Shown here piece by piece: positions 1-4,947 of a DNA stretch of 5,721 nucleotides. The stretch lies in the NCBI GenBank assembly GCA_030427215.1, contig JAUHXB010000091.1:1-5721 (forward strand), read 5' to 3'. This stretch comes from Alphaproteobacteria bacterium. Its GTDB lineage: Bacteria; Pseudomonadota; Alphaproteobacteria; Micavibrionales; UBA1664. A program made the translations under genes and the position numbers. The notes under the pieces were generated by a model. The model had not been told where the DNA came from. It saw only the letters and a list, made by a program, of their open reading frames with translations, and did no database searches. The stretch's first letter is position 1. Each line of letters begins with the position of its first letter.

Positions 1-231
1 TTTTTTAATCTGTTGTTTTAACCATTGCAGATAAGGTGTTTTATCATCTATTTTTTGAACACCAGAAATAGATTCAAAAATAATATCATTCTCTTTTTTT
101 AACCAGAAAACCGCCTGTTTATAATTCACAAATTCATGTGTTTTATTAGCGATAATAAAGCCGAGTTCTTTGATTGATTTCGCATCACGGGCTTGTTTTT
201 GAAGTTCTAAAAGACTGATAATTTTATCCAT
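1..231 (-). CDS. HlyD-type periplasmic adaptor with GAF-like N-terminus (partial, 3' end outside window)
   Basis: The reading frame stays open from an ATG at 231 to the window edge, giving the first 77 residues (MDKIISLLELQKQARDAKSI...). The start is well supported: GGAGGT at 247-242 lies 10 nt upstream, inside the last codons of the preceding gene, whose stop is 3 nt before this ATG. The pattern 'LLELQKQARDAKSIKELG', then a THEFVNYKQAVFW-like segment, a SGVQKID-like segment and 'TPYLQWL' resembles, as I remember the family, the cytoplasmic GAF-like N-terminal region of a class of HlyD/biotin-lipoyl proteins. These are encoded next to a TolC protein, a short adaptor and often an M50-peptidase-like membrane protein. 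I infer that a membrane segment and lipoyl/hairpin domains follow outside the window. The gene is certain; the family assignment rests on this N-terminal piece only. Confidence 0.72.
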   Translation of the reverse strand, partial: MDKIISLLELQKQARDAKSIKELGFIIANKTHEFVNYKQAVFWLKKENDIIFESISGVQKIDDKTPYLQWLKQQIKK

Positions 232-234
232 CTT

Positions 235-1593
235 TTATTGTACCTCCAAAAACCCTTTGATGCCGGCCTCTCGTATTCTTGAAATATCGACGGTTAATGT
301 TCCACTCATACCGGGCAGTAACGGCTCATCATAATTATCTAACCCAGCGCGAATTTGAATCGATTGGCTAACGGGATCAACTTCACCATATATCTGTTTG
401 ATTTGGCCTGTATATTCACGTTCATTTTCACTTAAAAATAATGAGATTGGGGCGTCGACATTAATCCAACGCAAGGCGCGTGATGATAGCAAAAATTCAA
501 CATCTAACGTCCCTTTTGAGGCAACCTCCATCAACACGCGGTCTGTCCTTGTATATTCATTATCATTAGCTAATTTTTTCACAACGCGACCATCATAATC
601 GGCACGAATGACACAATCATTCAAACGTTGTTCAATTGTTTTATTTTTGGCATCGGTCTGACGAGCCTCAACATTGGCTTGTTCGCGCTCTAATTTTGAG
701 GCTAATTCCATATTGAATAAGCGAGATGTTGTTAATTTTTTGGTTTTTGCGAATTTTAATTCTGCTTTTGCTGCATCAATTTCGGCGCGCAAATCCTCGC
801 AATGATATTCAAGTATCACATCATCTTTTTTAAATTCATCCCCATTTTCAAAATGAATTTTCTTTATTTGACCATCACGAGAGCTAGATATAACAGTTTT
901 CAACCGCGGAACCAAAACGGCCTCCGCGGTGAGTTCATTCTCCTCGATATCAAATTGAAACGATTCCTCCATTGGTGGTGGATCGTCAATGATCTCCCCC
1001 TCCCCTCCTGCGGAGGGTTCAATGAATGTAAATTCCATCGGATCGATGATCTCATCATTTTCCAAATCACTAAACGCGGCGAAAGCGTTCATCTCCGTAA
1101 TATCATCCAAAGAAAATGACGGCAACATCATCGCCCATTCATTAAAGGCCAATTGGATTGATGCTATATAAGAATCTGTTGCCGTAACCATCTCATGATA
1201 GGAAGAGCCAACAAAATTATATAGTGCTGATGGAACCGCAATGATTGCGGCCCCAACATTGGCAGCACGATTCGTCAATCCATTCACATTACGGCCAATC
1301 GATTCAACAGATTGATAATATGTTGTGTTGATCCTATTTGTTGCCTGATACCAAGATTGCCCTATGTCATCCTTTATCGCCCAGACTACATTGGCAGCAT
1401 TATTATAACTTTCAGACATGTGATTTTTAGCATCGGCATATCCTTGCGCCACACCTAAATCAGGCATTTCAATAGTAGGAAGAGAGGATAAAACAACCTC
1501 TCGTTTTTCAGGATATAAATGATAGGCCACGCCCAAAATAATCATTGCGGGAATAAGCAAAACCAAACCGATCATGAAGATATAACGCGTCAT
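235..1593 (-). CDS. Periplasmic adaptor (membrane fusion) protein with unusual long N-terminal extension
   Basis: Predicted 452-residue inner-membrane-anchored adaptor linking an inner-membrane transporter to a TolC-type outer-membrane channel. Residues 4-24 form an N-terminal membrane segment with no lipobox. Residues 222-262 and about 328-360 are the two lipoyl half-motifs (PRLKTVISSSRDGQI...; CVIRADYDGRVV). Residues about 264-327 form the alpha-hairpin, and 361-437 the beta-barrel, ending in the family hallmark 'LLPGMSGTL'. This C-terminal half matches the family of short TolC-associated adaptors. Residues about 30-220 are extra: six 11-residue units (51-116), a hydrophobic stretch (113-129) and an acidic linker (161-221). 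C265 and C327 bracket the hairpin. The ATG overlaps the upstream TolC stop as ATGA, and GGGAG at 1605-1601 precedes it by 7 nt. The next HlyD-type gene starts 3 nt after its stop. Adaptor role confident; substrate unknown. Confidence 0.9.
   Translation of the reverse strand: MTRYIFMIGLVLLIPAMIILGVAYHLYPEKREVVLSSLPTIEMPDLGVAQGYADAKNHMSESYNNAANVVWAIKDDIGQSWYQATNRINTTYYQSVESIGRNVNGLTNRAANVGAAIIAVPSALYNFVGSSYHEMVTATDSYIASIQLAFNEWAMMLPSFSLDDITEMNAFAAFSDLENDEIIDPMEFTFIEPSAGGEGEIIDDPPPMEESFQFDIEENELTAEAVLVPRLKTVISSSRDGQIKKIHFENGDEFKKDDVILEYHCEDLRAEIDAAKAELKFAKTKKLTTSRLFNMELASKLEREQANVEARQTDAKNKTIEQRLNDCVIRADYDGRVVKKLANDNEYTRTDRVLMEVASKGTLDVEFLLSSRALRWINVDAPISLFLSENEREYTGQIKQIYGEVDPVSQSIQIRAGLDNYDEPLLPGMSGTLTVDISRIREAGIKGFLEVQ
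242..247 (-). promoter_or_regulatory. Ribosome binding site for the partial HlyD-type gene
   Basis: GGAGGT on the minus strand is a near-perfect Shine-Dalgarno sequence, 10 nt before the ATG at 231. It lies inside the last codons of the upstream adaptor gene, which suggests translational coupling. Confidence 0.7.
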
Positions 1594-3041
1594 GTTATGT
1601 CTCCCATTATATCTTCATCGGATAATGATAAACCCATTGTGTGCATCATATCGACATAGGCCTGGTTTAAATCTGCCAAGGCCTCTTGTTCTGCGATATT
1701 TGCCAATAAGGCATCTGTTTGTCTTTGTACGGATTCCAAACCAGAAACGGCCCCTAATTTTTCTTTTTCGATTGCGGCGCGGGCGCGACGTTGCGCAACT
1801 GCGTTTTGTGTTGTTGCTAAATCATAATTGTCTTTGGCAAGGTCAATACGAATTTGGGCTATATGGACCTGCGCAATAATGGCCGCGACAAGGGCTTTAC
1901 GACGTTCATCCGCTAATTTTTCACGATTTTCCGCGGCGCGATATCGCGTTGGTAGACTTATGAAATCTGTTAGGCTTTGTGTGATTGCGGCTGAAAAGTT
2001 GCTCCAGCTATCATTAGCCAAAAACTTATTGCTGTCGTAATTTCGGCTATAAATAACATTCAGCCCTGGAAATGATCGAATTAATTCGCGTTCCTTGTCC
2101 CGAACCGCAATATTTTTATTAAGAAACTCTTCGCGCAATTCAGGTCGATTTTGTAATGCCGTTTGAATAAAATTATTAATACGCGATTTATCACCCATCC
2201 CCTCAAATTTTGGTGCAATCGGTAAAAGATCGGTAGTTAAATTAAGCGTTTTCCCGAGTGGAATGGACGTGATGGCCTTAAGTTCTTGAGAAGCCAAAAG
2301 GGCAATTTCACGCATGTCCGCAATTTGACTTTTCTGATTGTAAATACGATCTAATTGATTGGCCGCACTCTCAATATTTAAATCTTGAGAATTCATGGCG
2401 GATTGCAATGATGTTTCCTTTGAATTGAGGTCTTTTAAATAAATATCCATACGCTTTGTTGCAGATTGGCCGATTTTTGCCTGCCAATAAGACCGATAAA
2501 TATCGCTTTCAATGTTTTGAGATATTTTTTTCAACCGTTCTTTGGCAATAATTTCTCTATCCCCTGCGCTTTTTCCATCAAAATAAGCAATAACAGAATC
2601 CAAAATATTCCATTGCGCCTGTAAATCCGCCAAACGACGCGCCTTTTCCGATGATGTTGAAGGTTCCAAAGACTGCGTTCCGGTTAATATAGATTCACTG
2701 GATGATGCGGCGCGGTCATTACGGCGTGTGTATGTTCCTGAGCCTGTAATGTTGGGGGCGCCTTCAAATTGGGCCAGTGAGATATTATCTTTTGCGATCA
2801 ATGTTTCCATCGCCGCCACGCGCGCATCCAAATTATATTTTTTCGCCCTGCGCATGGCTTCCGCCATAGAAAGGTAGAATTTTTCATTTCCCCTTAATCC
2901 TGTTGGGGCGTATGCTTTTTCCTCCTCTTTTTCAATCTGTTGAATATGTTCCGTACTGTCCAAAACCATGGGGTCTTTGGTCGTGCACCCACTGATTACG
3001 ACTCCGCAAATCAGGCTGAAGATGGCACCCTTAAACGTCAA
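1590..3041 (-). CDS. TolC/OprM-family outer-membrane efflux lipoprotein
   Basis: Predicted 483-residue outer-membrane channel subunit of a tripartite export system. The N-terminus is a short hydrophobic signal with a lipobox (I16-S17-G18-C19, Cys codon at 2987-2985), so the mature protein is probably lipidated at C19 as in OprM-type channels. Two outer-membrane-efflux repeats are visible: about 55-265 and 285-475, each with long heptad-like helices (e.g. 163-250 and 373-465). A Ser/Thr-rich segment at 98-132 probably contains beta-barrel strands. The start is TTG, not ATG: GAGGT at 3054-3050 lies 8 nt upstream, and the lipoprotein signal begins right there. It is the first gene of a minus-strand operon and overlaps the adaptor gene by 4 bp. 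Family length (about 450-500) is normal. It could equally serve efflux or protein secretion. Confidence 0.92.
   Translation of the reverse strand: MTFKGAIFSLICGVVISGCTTKDPMVLDSTEHIQQIEKEEEKAYAPTGLRGNEKFYLSMAEAMRRAKKYNLDARVAAMETLIAKDNISLAQFEGAPNITGSGTYTRRNDRAASSSESILTGTQSLEPSTSSEKARRLADLQAQWNILDSVIAYFDGKSAGDREIIAKERLKKISQNIESDIYRSYWQAKIGQSATKRMDIYLKDLNSKETSLQSAMNSQDLNIESAANQLDRIYNQKSQIADMREIALLASQELKAITSIPLGKTLNLTTDLLPIAPKFEGMGDKSRINNFIQTALQNRPELREEFLNKNIAVRDKERELIRSFPGLNVIYSRNYDSNKFLANDSWSNFSAAITQSLTDFISLPTRYRAAENREKLADERRKALVAAIIAQVHIAQIRIDLAKDNYDLATTQNAVAQRRARAAIEKEKLGAVSGLESVQRQTDALLANIAEQEALADLNQAYVDMMHTMGLSLSDEDIMGDIT
1601..1605 (-). promoter_or_regulatory. Ribosome binding site for the adaptor gene
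   Basis: GGGAG on the minus strand, 7 nt before the ATG at 1593 and inside the last codons of the TolC-type gene. Together with the ATGA stop/start overlap it supports this start and translational coupling. Confidence 0.65.
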
Positions 3042-3049
3042 AAATTAAT

Positions 3050-3054
3050 ACCTC
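3050..3054 (-). promoter_or_regulatory. Ribosome binding site deciding the TTG start of the TolC-type gene
   Basis: GAGGT on the minus strand, 8 nt before TTG at 3041. It supports initiation at the rare TTG codon; the first in-frame ATG downstream (residue 25) would remove the lipoprotein signal. Confidence 0.65.
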
Positions 3055-3066
3055 AAATTTAAAATA

Positions 3067-3079
3067 TGCGGAAACCGCA
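3067..3079. repeat. 13-bp palindrome, possible operator
   Basis: TGCGG-AAA-CCGCA is a perfect inverted repeat with a 3-nt centre in otherwise AT-rich intergenic DNA. It lies 26 nt upstream of the TolC start, within the probable untranslated leader of the operon, so it could be a regulator site or a small leader hairpin. Confidence 0.4.
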
Positions 3080-3113
3080 AGAACATACATCTTTAATTCT
3101 ACATATTCGTGAG

Positions 3114-3125
3114 GCTTTGCAAAGC
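3114..3125. repeat. 12-bp perfect palindrome, possible operator
   Basis: GCTTTGCAAAGC is its own reverse complement. It is followed on the plus strand by TTTTT and then GCCT, which can pair with AGGC at 3112-3115, so a small hairpin in the leader of the moxR-like gene is an alternative to an operator. It sits mid-way between the two divergent genes. Confidence 0.35.
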
Positions 3126-3168
3126 TTTTTGCCTTCACAATAGGTATAAATTCAGGAATACTGGTTTT

Positions 3169-4155
3169 ATGAGTGTATTGTCCCAAATTAAAAATCTTAA
3201 AGCCAACGTCATGACCGCAATTATCGGCCAGGAAGATGTCGTTGATCATTTAATGATTAGCCTTCTCTGTAATGGAAATTTATTGATTGAGGGGTTACCA
3301 GGATTGGCGAAAACACGGGCAATTAAGGCCCTATCATCACATATTGATTGTGATTTTAACCGTATCCAATTTGCCCCCGATCTCACCGCGCGCGATATCA
3401 CGGGACAAGAGGTTTTATTTACTCACGAAGATGGGCGCCATTCCTATAAATTTGATAAGGGCCCCATTTTTGCCAATTTGGTTTTGGCCGATGAGGTCAA
3501 CCGTGCCCCCGCTAAGGCACAGTCTTGTTTGCTAGAGGCGATGGAAGAACGCCAAGTCACCGTCGCCGCCGTGGCCCATAAATTACCAAAATTATTTATG
3601 GTGATGGCCACCATGAATCCATCCACACAACATGGAACAAATCCAATGGCCGAGGCGCAAATGGACAGGTTTATGATGCATGTGCGTGTTGATTACCCAG
3701 ACGAAGAATCCGAGGTTAAAGTTTTACAACTGGTTCGCGGCGAAGAGAAAACAAAGGTAGACGGAGATGAAAAGCCTAAGGTTGAAAAACCAAAAATGCC
3801 CCAAGAAACAATCTTTCAGGCGCGATCAGAAATTGACGAGATCACAATATCCCCACAGATGGAACGATATATCGTTGATCTGGTTTTCGCCACGCGATAT
3901 CCGGAACGATATAGTTATCAATTAAAATCATGTATCGCCGAGGGGGTCAGCCCGCGTGGATCATTGGCATTGGATCGCGCCGTTCGTGCCCATGCATGGT
4001 TTAGTGGGAATAGCGAAGTTCAACCCGAAAATATCGCGGCGATGATCCATTCCTGCCTACGTCACCGAATTCCAATTCCTGAGGATGCAAAAAAAGACAA
4101 TGTCACATCCGAAGTTGTCATTGATGAATTATTGAAGGTTGTTAAAATTCCTTGA
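3169..4155 (+). CDS. MoxR-family AAA+ ATPase
   Basis: Predicted 328-residue cytoplasmic AAA+ ATPase of the MoxR type, a family of chaperone-like ATPases that typically act on von Willebrand A-domain partners. Visible motifs: Walker A GLPGLAKT (42-49), Walker B LVLADE (104-109), sensor 1 N150 in ATMNPSTQHG, arginine-finger-type R167 in QMDRF, and sensor 2 R263 in SPRGSLAL, followed by the C-terminal lid to 328. I chose ATG 3169 because MoxR proteins normally begin just before the IIGQEDVV motif. The frame also opens at GTG 3109, but those 20 extra residues are untypical and lie over the palindrome. AGGA at 3154-3157 is a modest ribosome binding site. Oddities: a Lys-rich insert at 191-212, and no DUF58 or vWA gene downstream, since the next gene is convergent. 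Family call firm; target unknown. Confidence 0.93.
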   Translation: MSVLSQIKNLKANVMTAIIGQEDVVDHLMISLLCNGNLLIEGLPGLAKTRAIKALSSHIDCDFNRIQFAPDLTARDITGQEVLFTHEDGRHSYKFDKGPIFANLVLADEVNRAPAKAQSCLLEAMEERQVTVAAVAHKLPKLFMVMATMNPSTQHGTNPMAEAQMDRFMMHVRVDYPDEESEVKVLQLVRGEEKTKVDGDEKPKVEKPKMPQETIFQARSEIDEITISPQMERYIVDLVFATRYPERYSYQLKSCIAEGVSPRGSLALDRAVRAHAWFSGNSEVQPENIAAMIHSCLRHRIPIPEDAKKDNVTSEVVIDELLKVVKIP

Positions 4156-4179
4156 AAATAAACTTAATTAAGTTTATTT
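4156..4179. terminator. 24-bp perfect AT-rich palindrome right after moxR-like stop; possible terminator
   Basis: Immediately after the TGA, two 10-bp arms (AAATAAACTT and AAGTTTATTT) flank a self-complementary AATT centre, a perfect 24-bp inverted repeat. As RNA it gives a 10-bp stem with a 4-nt loop whose 3' arm is U-rich, followed by AGTTTAAATA. The stem has only one G-C pair, so it is weaker than a classic intrinsic terminator. TTAGTTTA at 4178-4185 also pairs with TAAACTAA at 4229-4236, just before GGTTTTT. The position favours termination of the moxR-like transcript. Confidence 0.45.
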
Positions 4180-4290
4180 AGTTTAAATATGCAACCCTAA
4201 GCCATTGATTTTATTTGTTTAGACTTAATAAACTAAGGTTTTTCGTAACTTTATATTCAAAGCCGACTAACAGCGTTTATAGCAATCATT

Positions 4291-4308
4291 ATAGGATAAT
4301 TATCCTAT
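4291..4308. repeat. 18-bp perfect palindrome in convergent intergenic region
   Basis: ATAGGATAATTATCCTAT is its own reverse complement. On the plus strand it is followed by a TTTT run overlapping its last base (4308-4311), so it could act as a weak terminator for plus-strand transcripts, 12 nt before the end of the convergent GST-like gene. It has no U-run on the minus strand. The symmetry would also suit a dimeric regulator, but no gene starts here. Confidence 0.45.
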
Positions 4309-4319
4309 TTTGTCAATTG

Positions 4320-4880
4320 TTACCGCGATCCCATAAAATTTTTATCCATGATGGTTTTGAATAAATCGCTTTCAAGATGATAATGCAACCATTTATGAAC
4401 ATTGGTATATGGTAACGCATCAAACCAATCACGGTCAACATTGGCAAATTGTCGGACAAATGGAAAGATACAAATATTAGTTAAAGAACTGTCGTTAACT
4501 GTATTGATATCATTTAATTTTTTCAGAAAATTTTCGCCCTGATCCCTCGCCTCTGAACAATCTTCGTCTGGGTAACGATTGGGATATTTATATCGATCCA
4601 AGGCACGCTTAAAAAATCCATCATTTTCGGCAATGAGGTCATGATCATAATCATCTCCACACGCCCATGTGATGATCTCTAAACTTTCATCAATCACTTG
4701 ATTATCCGATGTCCATAAAACGGGAACGGTTGCCTTTGGCGATATCTCAATCATGTGATCTGGTTTATTTTTCAAATCAACCTCAATGATGTCAAAATCA
4801 ATTTGACCAATCATCAACCCCATCCGTGCCCGCATCGCATAAGGACACCTACGAAAATTATATAAGATATGATTGCGCAT
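4320..4880 (-). CDS. Glutathione S-transferase-like protein (thioredoxin-fold N-terminal domain)
   Basis: Predicted 186-residue soluble protein. Residues 4-75 form a thioredoxin-fold GST N-terminal domain with C12-P13-Y14-A15 in the FRRCPYAMRAR motif, cis-Pro53 in TVPVL, and the glutathione-binding D64-E65-S66. The helical C-terminal part carries family signatures LIAENDGFFKRALDRYKYPNRY (82-103, given in pieces: LIAENDG, RYKYPNRY) and FPFVRQFANVDRDWF (139-153). The Cys active site suggests glutaredoxin- or omega-like thiol transfer rather than classical Ser/Tyr conjugation; the substrate is unknown. It is somewhat short compared with about 200-220 for relatives as I remember them, apparently because the segment at 120-133 is contracted. 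AGGA at 4894-4891 lies 10 nt before the ATG. It is convergent with the moxR-like gene and divergent from the unassigned gene on its right, so probably a single transcription unit. Confidence 0.88.
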   Translation of the reverse strand: MRNHILYNFRRCPYAMRARMGLMIGQIDFDIIEVDLKNKPDHMIEISPKATVPVLWTSDNQVIDESLEIITWACGDDYDHDLIAENDGFFKRALDRYKYPNRYPDEDCSEARDQGENFLKKLNDINTVNDSSLTNICIFPFVRQFANVDRDWFDALPYTNVHKWLHYHLESDLFKTIMDKNFMGSR

Positions 4881-4947
4881 AAAGTCATTATCCTGCTAAA
4901 AATGAAGTTACAAATTCATGTATTACATTTTTTAAAAGAGCGCACAA
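4881..4947. promoter_or_regulatory. Short divergent promoter region between GST-like gene and unassigned gene
   Basis: A 67-bp gap that must hold start signals for two divergent genes. It contains the GST-like gene's AGGA site (4891-4894), the plus-strand AAGAG site (4936-4940) and an 11-bp symmetric element ATGTA-T-TACAT (4918-4928). No strong -35/-10 pair is visible on either strand; TTACAA (4908-4913) with TTTAAA (4931-4936) is the best plus-strand guess and would give a very short leader. Confidence 0.35.

Larger units (their letters stand above)
3042..3168. promoter_or_regulatory. Divergent promoter region between the export operon and moxR-like gene
   Basis: A 127-bp non-coding gap from which both flanking genes must be transcribed. 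On the minus strand, TTGCAA (3122-3117) and TAGAAT (3101-3096), 15 nt apart, are a weak -35/-10 candidate for the TolC operon. On the plus strand, TATAAA at 3145-3150 is a -10-like hexamer before the moxR-like gene, without a convincing -35. Two perfect palindromes lie here: TGCGG-AAA-CCGCA (3067-3079) and GCTTTGCAAAGC (3114-3125). The second overlaps the candidate -35, where an operator would act. Promoter function is inferred from position; the hexamers are weak. Confidence 0.45.

Noticed and set aside
398..598. Plus-strand open frame opposite the adaptor beta-barrel region
   Set aside because: Antisense shadow of a conserved coding region, with no start signal.
802..1119. Plus-strand open frame of about 105 codons
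   Set aside because: It lies fully opposite the adaptor gene, whose protein has clear conserved domains. There is no ribosome binding site and the translation is unlike any protein.
1592..2040. Plus-strand open frames opposite the TolC-type gene
   Set aside because: Arg-rich, low-quality translations antisense to a well-supported gene.
3109..3168. GTG start 20 codons upstream for the moxR-like gene
   Set aside because: MoxR proteins normally start close to the GQEDVV motif. The 20 extra residues run through a palindrome and a -10-like element, so ATG 3169 is preferred, though GTG cannot be fully excluded.
3031..3249. Minus-strand open frame of 72 codons spanning the divergent region
   Set aside because: It overlaps the start of both the TolC-type and moxR-like genes and covers the only possible promoter region; its translation has no recognisable features.
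4156..4319. Possible CRISPR or mobile-element ends
   Set aside because: The palindromes differ from each other in sequence, there are no regularly spaced direct repeats, no transposase, and no target duplications are visible.
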